From: Epithemia pelagica
Taxonomy: Eukaryota; Bacillariophyta; Bacillariophyceae; Surirellales; Surirellaceae
NCBI GenBank assembly: GCA_946965045.2
Contig: OX337228.1
Coordinates: forward strand, 1,550,001-1,614,000
DNA: 64,000 bases
Direction of reading: 5' to 3'
The notes under the pieces are model-generated. The model was not told where the DNA came from. It ran no database searches and saw nothing but the letters and a program-made list of their open reading frames with translations. The position numbers and the translations under genes are program-made. Of this stretch, positions 41,001 to 49,725 are shown piece after piece (positions within the stretch are counted from its first letter, which is position 1; every line of letters starts with the position of its first letter).

Positions 41001-44000
41001 TTCAATGATTTCAAGCGCATCACCCTCCTTGACATCGGAAACGGTGAATATGGGTCGACTTCTGAAGGGGAAGTTGTTCAGGCACTCAGCGCTGTCCACA
41101 TAGCCTTGGATTTTGTTGAAATGGGATTCTAGATGGGGAAAGAATTTTCCTAGTGCATCCCAGCAAGCCGCAATTGCTTGAATGTCTGGTTCCCGTTCTC
41201 TGCTTGAATCTATGTGATCATCAGTGAATGATATAATTGCTTGGGATGCCAGTGATTCATCGTACAAGCCTTTACCGACGTTAGCCAGGGTGGCCAGAAC
41301 ACTCATTTTGCCGGCTTTCATCAATGGTATGAAAAGCTTTCGAGTGACAACCCCGGAAGCATCGACCGAGCTCGATGGAAAGAATCCTATTAGCTGCTGA
41401 ATATCGGATATCAGTGAGTGAAGCAGTTCGGAGGTCGCAACGTGATCTGGCAACGGCGTCATTATCTGAGTGCAGAAGGAAGAACAGAGGGAAGAAACTA
41501 CCTTCTCTGTGACATTGGTATCTTTATCATCAGTCAAAGACCGAAGACAAGCAATTTGAGCGTCTTGAGCCTGCCATGCGATGGAGATTTCGAGGGCAGC
41601 CAATATGTGTCTCAGCTCATTAGCCAGTAAAGTGTCTTTTTCGTACTCCTCGGAATGATACATAGTTTCGTCGTCTCCTGTTGCAATCTCAATAGGAAGC
41701 GACTCGTAGAGGCTCCAAAGAATATCGATCACGTTACTGAGATGCGTTTTCTCGAGATCCACACTTTGAATCAACAGGCGGAAAACTGTTCGTACAACGC
41801 CCACGACAAACTCAACTAAAAGGTGCTTTTCAGTAATCATGCGATCCTGGATATGCAGCGATGTGCGGCTCAAAAAGGCAAAGGCACCACATAAATTCAA
41901 GCAAGGCATGAGCTCCCATTCGACTGTTCGACCGTCATTTGAAGAAGTCGAGGGGCGGACCGATTCCATCTTATCCAAACAATAGGACACGATAGCGTTC
42001 CCCGCTGGTTGTTGTTTCTCCCCATTCATGTTCGCACAAGCGGAGAGTATTAAAGGACGAATAGAATCCAAAACGTTAAGCATATCATGCATTGTGAGGC
42101 CTCCCTTGAGTGTAATAGAACAAAGTGAAGCTAAATCGTTTCGGTCACTGAGTGAATCGGCAGACAAGATCAGCAGATTGGTCGGTAGCAGTTTCTCAAC
42201 ATCACCAGACAACTGTTGGCTGTTTAGCATACCACGCAGTATTTGTAGGCGTTCATGTACCGCCACTAAGGTCTCCGTTCCCGTGGACGGATGTGGATTG
42301 TCGCCAAGGTCTCTTGCAAGAGCCATTAATGCGACGCGCGAAAAATCAATAGCGTACTCAACACCACCAGTAAAGAGATGAATGCAGCGAGTTCGTGATA
42401 TGCACGCCTGCTCCAAGGAAGCATTCCACGCCGTGATATCCATCCACTGGATACACTCGTGGATTGAATCCATCACCGTTTTCTTATCATGGTCATCCAG
42501 TACAACCTGTAACCCGAGCATATGGAGCAAGAAGCCAGGCAAGTTTTCAAACTCCACGAAATCCATATCAGGCAAGGGTCCCTCGTTCCGTTCTGTCTGT
42601 TTTGGTGTCAGAAACCACAAAGTTGGTCCAACCTCCTCTTGAAGCCGCACGACAGGTAAGCAATGCTCATAATCCGAAACAGGCAGAGTTGGTGGAATTT
42701 GCTGCAACCAGTCCAACGAATTGATCAAAGGTCCCCAATGCCGAAACAATAAAAGGGAAAGACCCGTCATGTTGCCAGCTTCGGCCAATTGACCGGCCAG
42801 CGTCTCAACCGAAAAGTTTGGCACAAAACTGGAAAAGAAATGAATGGACGATAGGCGATCACTTTCTTCAGTGTGTTCTTGCTCCTTTACTCCGTCGCTG
42901 TGATCGCCGACAAGACGACCAAGGAGACGATATGTTCCAAGAAGTATCAAGAGTGAACGGATGTGGGACAAGTCCTCTTGTTCTTTCTCAGAACAAGGAG
43001 TTCTCTGTTCCAATCGTTCCAAGCCCAATTGCAAAATGGATAAAACCTCTTCCAGGGAGAGCGGTGGTGATTCCCTCATGGACGCTTCTGTTCTTCCACA
43101 CACATGCAAGACTTGCTCAACCACAAACGTATCGTCCCTCACCGACTGCAACGCCTTGAACTTTCCTTCCTGCAGCCATTGTTGCTGGTGAATACGATCC
43201 GTGATTTGTACAAGTCGCGATGATTGTGTTTCATCGCTAGCATGTTGGTCACGAGAGTCCCACAATCGTCGGGCCGCTTCCAAGGCCTCGTTCCATTTTC
43301 CTTGTTGTTCCAAGGTTTCGACAATGTCGACAGGACTTTGTTTTTGAAGGCCTGCGACACCCAGGCCCATGGAATCCTGAAATACCAACTGCAAGTGTTC
43401 CAAACCATTATTAGCCTTGTTGCTGTGAAACCAGCATTGAAAGGGCACCGACAGCCCCAGTGGAAGGGACAGCGGTGAAGAGTGATTGTCCAAAAGATGT
43501 TCCAATGAACAAAAGACGACATGAGTTTGAGTGGCCACCGCCAAGACAGGTCGAATGGCCATGTCATTGTCGTCATCATTGGCTAGAAGGTTCGTAGAGA
43601 CCACTTGCACGGCCTGAACTCGGCAGGGTGTGGAGGAGTTCGTTGCACGACACAATACATGTTGCATTTGTGCTCGATCGACCAAAGTGGTGGTTGTAAC
43701 CTCTTGTTCGTTCCCCTCGAGGACCAATGAGGTACAATCCATCAATGTAATACCTCCCTGAGCGTCTTGCAAAATCAACAAGTAATCATTCATGGAAGTT
43801 GTTGTATCTGAGGAGCTGGAACCACGGCAGGCTTGCATATCCACAATGGGCATAGGTACGGTCAATGTGGTTGGTACCGCTGTCGTGTCATTGTCAGTCA
43901 ACGTTTCTTCCTCTGGTGGCTCTTCTTGTTCATGTTCTTCTTTTTCGTCTGTGGAAATCTGCATCTCCATGCCGCTACTCCTTCCAGTTGGTAGGATGAG

Positions 44001-45413
44001 TTGTGGTTGCCAATGACGCATCATTTCGGGGGTCGCAAACAAGGTCAGACCGGGTCCCCAGGAGGATTGGTCCAAGGACATTGTATGGAGTGATTGAGAG
44101 TGTACTGGTGTATCCGTGTCAGTCAGGGTCACGCCCCAAAAGGACAAGCTAGTTGGTTCGTGGTTGTTGTGGCTGGTCGCATCACCACCACCACCATTGG
44201 TAACGAGCATGTAGTGGAAGGAGGAGGAGGAGCTCGTGGTTACGTTCCAGGCTGTGACTCCCAAAATGGGACCCGAGTGCTCGATCACCACGACGGAATG
44301 GGACGAGGAGGAGGAGGCTAGGTTGACCATTCCTGTCGCATAGGAGGGAGGAGTTGCCCCTGCCTTGTGGTGGGTACGACGACGAGAAGTTGGTGATCCT
44401 CCTTGTAGCAGAAGGGACGAAACAGGAATGAATTCCAGGGATCCACCCAAACGAGTAATGCACAAAACGGTTGAGGACTCCAACTGCAGGGGCACGAGAC
44501 TGGTCACCAGCAACTGGGAGGACCAATCCTGTGGGGAATGCTGCGCTGCCGTGGCAATGGCTTGCCATCCAATGTTGTGGTTGTCGGGTTGGATTCGACG
44601 ATAGAATTGAACGACGCCATCGTAGAGTCCCCAGGACACAGCCAAGAGTACGTCATCCTCACTACTACTTCCAGTGTCCAGAATGACTCCCCGCGCGTAT
44701 TCGAGACGAAACCATAGACCTTGTTGTGTCACATGGTCGTTCAAGGCGTGACAATCCGAAGTCCAGAGGGGGGCCGTCGAATCAAGGTGGTTGTGGTTGT
44801 TGTTGTTGTGATTGGACGAGGGAGCCATCCAAACTTGTCCCAAACCCACCAAGGCGACAAAGCCAGGATGAGTGGTTGTGGAGGACGACGACGACGACAA
44901 AGGACGACAGGGATTGAGCGCTCGCAACGATTGGGAGGCCCAACAGAAGCGTGCCAAGGCGTGAGCTTCTTGGGGTATGATTCTCATGGACTCATCGGAG
45001 AATGTTTGAGTTCCACCCCACAACAAGGATTCATCGTCGTTGTTACGATTCTCCACAGCCAAAGCAATGGTTGGATCCACAGCCTCTTGGAGGGTTGGTT
45101 CGTGTTGGTGTGGTTCTTGTTGTTTGGATCCAAACAAGGAATTCCAGACACTCCAAGAACGACCGCTTCGTGTGGTTGCCTCTGAGCCTTCCAAAGATGG
45201 TGATTGATTCAGCGCCTGAAACGCTGGATGAGGATACAAGGCGGCATAATATTCATAAATGTCTTGAATTTCTTGTCGAAGAAGAATAGATTCGTCGTTC
45301 TTTTGGTTTTCGTTGTCCTTTTCCGTCGTCGTACCTTCTTCCATCCAAAGGGGGACCAACGCCCAGTATGACGACGACGACGAAGCCGACGTAGAATCGT
45401 TGGTTGCTTCCAT
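38070..45413 (-). CDS. Very large NBAS/Sec39-like protein with UBA domain and RVDTADSTELA repeats
   Basis: A single 2448-codon exon from ATG 45413; the frame is open upstream to 45737, so the start is uncertain. The first 800 residues are beta-rich, propeller-like. The middle is alpha-solenoid; NASLEQACISRTRCIHLFTG with GVEYAIDFSRVALMALARDL resembles the Sec39 region of NBAS, the ER Dsl1/NRZ tether subunit. Near 1770-1815 is a UBA-like domain (VNRLQQRGYSRNASVRAATN, then NEALLWAVKHASEPDFNDPI). Four copies of RGL-x-RVDTADSTELAVARG follow at about 1900, 1950, 2010 and 2060 in a disordered tail. The last residues, DDSGWDFEDDIDV, resemble the Trp-acidic peptides by which Dsl1-type proteins bind COPI. 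The NBAS assignment is moderate; the UBA and repeats are clear. Confidence 0.65.
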   Translation of the reverse strand: MEATNDSTSASSSSSYWALVPLWMEEGTTTEKDNENQKNDESILLRQEIQDIYEYYAALYPHPAFQALNQSPSLEGSEATTRSGRSWSVWNSLFGSKQQEPHQHEPTLQEAVDPTIALAVENRNNDDESLLWGGTQTFSDESMRIIPQEAHALARFCWASQSLRALNPCRPLSSSSSSTTTHPGFVALVGLGQVWMAPSSNHNNNNHNHLDSTAPLWTSDCHALNDHVTQQGLWFRLEYARGVILDTGSSSEDDVLLAVSWGLYDGVVQFYRRIQPDNHNIGWQAIATAAQHSPQDWSSQLLVTSLVPLQLESSTVLCITRLGGSLEFIPVSSLLLQGGSPTSRRRTHHKAGATPPSYATGMVNLASSSSSHSVVVIEHSGPILGVTAWNVTTSSSSSFHYMLVTNGGGGDATSHNNHEPTSLSFWGVTLTDTDTPVHSQSLHTMSLDQSSWGPGLTLFATPEMMRHWQPQLILPTGRSSGMEMQISTDEKEEHEQEEPPEEETLTDNDTTAVPTTLTVPMPIVDMQACRGSSSSDTTTSMNDYLLILQDAQGGITLMDCTSLVLEGNEQEVTTTTLVDRAQMQHVLCRATNSSTPCRVQAVQVVSTNLLANDDDNDMAIRPVLAVATQTHVVFCSLEHLLDNHSSPLSLPLGLSVPFQCWFHSNKANNGLEHLQLVFQDSMGLGVAGLQKQSPVDIVETLEQQGKWNEALEAARRLWDSRDQHASDETQSSRLVQITDRIHQQQWLQEGKFKALQSVRDDTFVVEQVLHVCGRTEASMRESPPLSLEEVLSILQLGLERLEQRTPCSEKEQEDLSHIRSLLILLGTYRLLGRLVGDHSDGVKEQEHTEESDRLSSIHFFSSFVPNFSVETLAGQLAEAGNMTGLSLLLFRHWGPLINSLDWLQQIPPTLPVSDYEHCLPVVRLQEEVGPTLWFLTPKQTERNEGPLPDMDFVEFENLPGFLLHMLGLQVVLDDHDKKTVMDSIHECIQWMDITAWNASLEQACISRTRCIHLFTGGVEYAIDFSRVALMALARDLGDNPHPSTGTETLVAVHERLQILRGMLNSQQLSGDVEKLLPTNLLILSADSLSDRNDLASLCSITLKGGLTMHDMLNVLDSIRPLILSACANMNGEKQQPAGNAIVSYCLDKMESVRPSTSSNDGRTVEWELMPCLNLCGAFAFLSRTSLHIQDRMITEKHLLVEFVVGVVRTVFRLLIQSVDLEKTHLSNVIDILWSLYESLPIEIATGDDETMYHSEEYEKDTLLANELRHILAALEISIAWQAQDAQIACLRSLTDDKDTNVTEKVVSSLCSSFCTQIMTPLPDHVATSELLHSLISDIQQLIGFFPSSSVDASGVVTRKLFIPLMKAGKMSVLATLANVGKGLYDESLASQAIISFTDDHIDSSREREPDIQAIAACWDALGKFFPHLESHFNKIQGYVDSAECLNNFPFRSRPIFTVSDVKEGDALEIIELLLNDCPESVVFESDEWADPLSAAILNNAIREITMDEHENQANRGEDNSHLPRLPGQAVFQLAEFLGLVHEKEVVAVKCRVAAHASKAGFHGASAALCRNLLLSDLMWSNNKDVASEKTVVHEISSIVRCSDYEDFTTKRELCGIVLSFPWKEGSVKISREYEQIFDAWASTEYSSFLSVDRESELRSLRNSILSHHSVDIVKLLDALSRHGGENRLDDDLLVSISRYIVSIYASGALDSDAMSSVRDDELSSLGRFCLSLMMQIGNEDTRKSVINEMLKIIEPELQNNDDPDQQQVDRVDEDIVNRLQQRGYSRNASVRAATNCPNASFNEALLWAVKHASEPDFNDPIVILKKPKKKTPLSNLNLFHKLLKNGVAPVQVDTSDFTLHSNHQHVMNNTNVETDLDGDIPRKGMRGEKVTDVFRMVSPRGLMRLETSDSTEIAAMRGTHRRERPLVAHTAAENPITQHPQHQGKDVPPRGVVRVDTMDSTELAIARGTPRHAIHQTESVQLDIHRPHLGPEHPVIGTSIEGANHTSPEPHRGLKRVDTADSTELAVARGAPLNTVHQSHYIEEQQSPHCKQSDDGSHRGLVRVDTADSTQLAVARGAIRHVHGHSNESEELGPNDENSHSAPQRGPEQTSTRSNRRAGRRPHHEVSEKDDKHTTLNQQSAQVISIPRGERSEKPKRPGGRRPHPISTDFGRVDEEKENGAGEPYAENQPQTTLTSQTSQSAQDKPSPVKSSTSTRRDPPMTHLEEDDGPLVAYGGNGESLVGKYLGSSISETLKRVSPIKLSPAERNSFRQRGQQFLHKTKGGDSPQKSERRRLIEQGRAYLVRARADAPTSVKTGNESVSATDSKAPNEARVTSIDKEAVLKGSWEKQATGTLSSVQVAGITNQGPTEALPITGKTPKPLFAGSLPRKVAGIHPGSQSSRTSSTRGPAGMDNDGPKNSSPMNMNDGLADVDSDDSGWDFEDDIDV

Positions 45414-45781
45414 GGAGCGAGGATCTCTAGAGCAACAGGACAACAACAAAACAAGAAGAAAAAGACTGAAAGTGTTGTGATGTCTTTGTGGGTCGATCCT
45501 GAAAGAAAGAGGGGCCAAATGTTGATCGCCAATACAGATTTTGGGGGCATAGGTTTGAAGCTGGGTAGTATCTTTGAATGGATCCAAAAGTACAACTATG
45601 ACCCAAAGAGAGCCATGCCGCACAGTGACGTGAGCATTCATCGAACGAGAACTATTCAGCGCTTGGAATTTACCGCTCTTCATTATGAATTTACTTCCGA
45701 CCAATGAGCACACGCTAAAGTTTCGGGAGACCACCACCGTAACAACGGCACCACACCATCCGTCACTTCGCCACCACCACC
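45414..45781. promoter_or_regulatory. Divergent intergenic region
   Basis: 368 bp between the NBAS-like and Rieske start codons, presumably a shared promoter region unless the minus gene uses an earlier start in its open frame. Confidence 0.45.
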
Positions 45782-46777
45782 ATGATCATGATGAATTCGG
45801 TCTTGGCGCGTGTTGCCAGTCCTCTGGCCAATTCGGTGAGAACGGCCGCTTCACGACAACTTCCTGTTGTCTTGGGAAGCCATGGTAGGTTTTATACCTT
45901 GTAGGTGCTGTGTTCCGATTGCTCGTTGGTGATCGGCCGATGACGATGCGTTTGTTGAATGTTGCAGTTGCGGTGAGCGGTGGTTGTGATTCGGTGTTGG
46001 TCTCGTTTCCAAGTAGAGAAGTCTTTTGTGTCTAGGACGTGTGTATTTGTAGACAGAAGCATAGTCTCATGGGAATCTGTCCTTTTTATACACACAACAA
46101 CAACCACAAAATATCTAGCCGTCACTCGTTGGTCCAGTATCAATGCTGGTATTAAATCAGATTCCGAAGCTGTCTTGCCGAAATCTGTAACAGTTGCGGA
46201 ACCGGAACGTTTGCAAGATATGGGCAGTGTGGATCACGGCTATTATACCGATCGGGTTGACAAGGTGGTGGAACCGGAACGTCGAGCCTTTACCTACTTG
46301 CTCTTGTCGGCACCACACTTTATTTACGCCAGTTTCGCTCGATTTTTGGTGGTAAAATTCGTTGCTTCTGTTGGTTTGGCGGCCGATACTTTGGCCATGG
46401 CCTTTTCTGAATTCGAATTGTCGGACATGGAATACGGCAAGTCCTTGACGGTCACTTGGCGTGGCAAGCCCATGTTTATTCGTCGCCGAACACCCGAAGA
46501 AATTGAAACGGAACGAAATGTTCCCATGGAGCATTTGCGAGATCCCGAATTGGACGACGACCGTGTCTTGAATCCGGAATTCGTTGTGGTCTTGGCCATT
46601 TGTCCTCATTTGGGCTGTGTCCCCGTGGCCGATGCCGGAGACTACGGTGGATACTTCTGTCCCTGCCATGGAAGCCATTACGATACGGTCGGACGTATTC
46701 GCGCCGGACCTGCACCACTCAATTTGGAAGTACCACCTTACAAGTTTTTGGATGAAACCACCATTCAAGTGGGTTAA
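45782..46777 (+). CDS. UQCRFS1: Mitochondrial Rieske iron-sulfur protein of complex III
   Basis: Electron carrier from ubiquinol to cytochrome c1. Exons 45782-45884 and 46119-46777 give 253 residues. The leader MIMMNSVLARVASPLANSVR is Arg/Ser-rich and lacks acids, as for mitochondrial import. A membrane helix follows in LSAPHFIYASFARFLVVKFV. The two cluster-binding loops are intact: CPHLGC (about 196-201) and CPCHGSHYD (about 215-223), and the C-terminus PAPLNLEVPPYKF is typical. KPMFIRRRTPEEI is the family hallmark before the cluster fold. The 234-nt intron splits leader from mature protein. Confidence 0.95.
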
Positions 46778-46989
46778 ACATATCGAATTCCTAACGAAAT
46801 AGTGAGAGGAGACCGGTTATAGCATCGTTTTAGGAACATAGCAGCCTTTGTCTTTGATTCAGATCAAATTGGGCACCATCGTGAGAGAATATTATGCTTC
46901 AAAGTCTAAGTGTGAAGTTACGCTTTTTCCATCCCAACCGATCAGGATCGGCGAATAGCTTCACGAACTGACTCAAGATTGGGGGCCAG

Positions 46990-47420
46990 ACGAAGGACAG
47001 AGTGGAAGATCAGAATGACTTGGACTTTGAGTCTTCGCCACTTGCTACTTTTCTGGACGACATTCTTTCTTTGGTTACCGACATGGCTAAGGAACTTCAA
47101 GAAAGCGCCGACAAACGATCCCTTGCTGTCGGTCTCATGACTATTCATGCGTCAAAGGCATGGAGTTCGATCAGGTCTTCTTGGTTGGCAATGAAGAGGG
47201 ACGCTGCCAACGTCACTAGGGATAGCACAAGGCGAAGGGCCTGTCGCCTTGGAAGAAGAGCGACGGTTATGTTCTGTTGCCATGACTCGGGCGAAGACCG
47301 AGCTCTGTACGACGTTTTTTTACCAGCACTGGCGTGCAGACCAAGGAGGCTACTCGGAGTCGTTATCTGGATTTGCTATCATCAAAGACAAAGAAAGCGA
47401 ATGCTAGGGAGAAAAAGAAG
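46990..47420 (+). pseudogene. Relic of a UvrD/PcrA-type helicase C-terminal region
   Basis: Helicase-like sequence is spread over three frames. Frame one gives SSPLATFLDDILSLVTDMAK and AVGLMTIHASK; after a one-base shift GMEFDQVFLVGNEEG; after another, GTLPTSLGIAQGEGPVALEE and ERRLCSVAMTRAKTEL. These are consecutive motifs of superfamily-1A helicases (LMTIHASKG-EFD-VFLVG-EEG-LP, then EEERRLCYVAMTRAK). The N-terminal two thirds of a helicase are absent from the window, so this is a frameshifted fragment. Confidence 0.8.
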
Positions 47421-47513
47421 AAACCCTCCAAAGGTACCTCGCAACTTTCTCCAATACGTATGCATCTTCAGCAACCAATAGTTCCAAAACCAGTGCACTC
47501 GAAATATCCTAAT

Positions 47514-49364
47514 CTAGTGTTGCAGAGTACTCCTACTCCCAAAGCCTCCCAGAGTAAGTCGTTCTTGTTCAAAACTGCCGTTGTCTTGCTTGCTCAAGGC
47601 AACACCGAGATTACGCTCCATAGGAGGAATCGGCCAGCCAAAGTTGTAATAGTTTCTGTACACCGCAAATGCCTCCTGGTCCAACTTCCGTTTCAGTCCC
47701 ACAACTTCGTCATCTGTTTCCCCAACGAGTTCCATGTCCGCAGTCTCTGTCGTTGGCTCGTATTCATTCTTTCTTGATACCGACTGCCTCTTGCTCCTGG
47801 AATTTTGCTCCGCGTTTGCGTTGCTGTCCCGTTTCTGCTTTAGGAACTCGCCTGCAAAAGTCTCTTTTCCAACAGAAAACTTTGCAAAACTTTCTTCCGA
47901 AAAAGTTGAATCCGCACACAAAACATGAGACGACATGAGGTGCACCCAGGTAATAACCGCCACTATTCGCCCAGGCTCAACCTCCCGTCTCGACAAGTAT
48001 GCATTTCCACTCTCCGGAAAATGAATCAACACATACAGACTGCAGCAGTCTGATAGCAAAGAGAAAAGCACCTTTCGCGGTGTTCCCTTTGTTTTCAACT
48101 CAATCGAACGGGCGAGTGACGCCGCTAGTAGCTGTGACTTTGCTCGCCTTCCTCCGTGCTTTGGTTAAAATGCCACATCTTCATTTCAATGTGATAGTTG
48201 CAATACAAAAGTCGTTGGAGTTTTTCCTCTCCAGGGCTCAACTTTTCAGCCTCCTCCGAAGAGTCGGTTTTCTGTGAGTGTACCGACGCCACAGGAAACA
48301 TCGAAACAGCTAGATCTGACCTGATGGTCAGAGTCCTTCTAGAAGAATCAATGTGTCCCGTTGGCTGTCCTTTTGCTTCGGCCTGGGCAATCAGATATGC
48401 AGCGCACACCTCTACGATAACGAACATGTCTTTCATGCCGGTCACGTTGTCGATGATTGGTAGACTATTCGAGTTGGTGTCTTCAAGGTTGCTCAGCAGC
48501 ATCGATAAAAAGCGGTCAAAGAGATTCTGAGTTTCTGGCTCCAGAACGCTCTCCATTCGATTGAGAACACTTTGAACCATTTCCAATCTTGAAGCATGTA
48601 CAGGTAGTTTCGTCCGCACATCTTCACCAAGCTCAAGGTATTCGCAGAAGGTCTCGTCAACAGCAGCAGGATTACCGAGAGCATTCGCATCTGTATCGAG
48701 AAGATTCCCCCCAAACTGAAATCTGTAGCATTTGATCTTCGTGCTACCTTCATCGAACATCATGAAGTGGACATTCTTCCCCATGAGGTTTGGCACAACT
48801 GTCGTCGTACTATAAAGGTTCGAGGGTGTCAAACTCCCGCATGATTTTTCGAGCCTACCATTGGGTCCAGCATAGTTCCACGGATCAAGTCGTTTTCTGC
48901 TCGAAGGCAGTGAAGAATCTCGCTGCACGCATGCTGCCATGTATCCATCAATCTCTTCCGACGAACTCTTCCGACGAAGCGTCAGGAGGGACGCTCTTAA
49001 GCCAATTCAATGCTATCAACCGCAGCTCATCACAGCGTAATGCAAAGTAGTTTTTGAGGTCTTGAAGGACTTTCTGCATTTCTGGGCTTAATACACCATC
49101 ATTAGCATCAGAAAACTGTAATCGCAGTAATTCCCGGTTCGCAGCGTGTATTAGAGAGAAATCTAGCAGAGACACATGTTGCTTGACACCATCGTTCAAA
49201 GCTGCGTGCGCAAGTTTGACATCTTCGTCCAAGACACTCGCCAAAGAATGCTCATTCAAAGGTCTAGGACCCAGTTTGAAGAAGGCAGTTGCTTGAATGG
49301 AAGCCATGAGCCATGGTGGACGTGATTGCACCAAAACAGAGAAAGCATGGCCTTCATACTGCAT
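47514..49364 (-). pseudogene. Unrecognised gene broken by a 13-bp tandem duplication and a second frameshift
   Basis: Three consecutive minus-strand frames read as one protein: first MASIQATAFFKLGPRPLNEH to NWLKSVPPDASSEE, then MAACVQRDSSLPSSRKRLDP to EMKMWHFNQSTEEGE, then KSQLLAASLARSIELKTKGT onward to TLQH. The first break is a perfect 13-bp direct duplication (CTCTTCCGACGAA twice at 48953-48978), which shifts frame; removing one copy joins SSEE to IDGYMAACVQ. The second break, near 48133, needs one extra base. Family not recognised; the product would be about 600 residues and mostly helical. If both breaks were assembly errors the gene would be whole, but the duplication looks genuine. Confidence 0.55.
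48953..48978. repeat. Perfect 13-bp tandem duplication
   Basis: CTCTTCCGACGAA occurs twice head to tail. Because 13 is not a multiple of three, it shifts the minus-strand reading frame at this point. Confidence 0.9.
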
Positions 49365-49725
49365 ACGTCAAACTGATACATCCGGGTAAGAGGTCGCCGG
49401 CCCGCTTAAAAATGTGGCGGGCGCAATGAAAATTGGCAATCACTCCGCGCCCACATTTTTGTTTTTCGGCAATCCTTTCCAATTCCAAGCAATCGAGAAT
49501 GAGCGGCCGTGCTTGTGTCGACGAAGAGAGGGAGATGTTTTCACCCACACACATTTCTACAAACTAACCTACCTAGTTGCAATGCATCCACGAAGTAACG
49601 AATCCTCCGACCAAAACCAAATCACGGTGTGAAGACACGCAACGAACGGAACCATCTTCAAACCAGCAACCCGTCTCGTCATCATAAATTTGAACCAAAA
49701 GGTCCACAAGGCGGCTTGACTGAAG
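49365..49725. other. Intergenic region upstream of the carbonic-anhydrase-like gene
   Basis: About 360 bp. A minus-strand frame (49354-49554, MCVGENISLSSSTQARPLIL) may be an upstream exon or remnant of the broken gene; nothing links it firmly. Confidence 0.4.
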
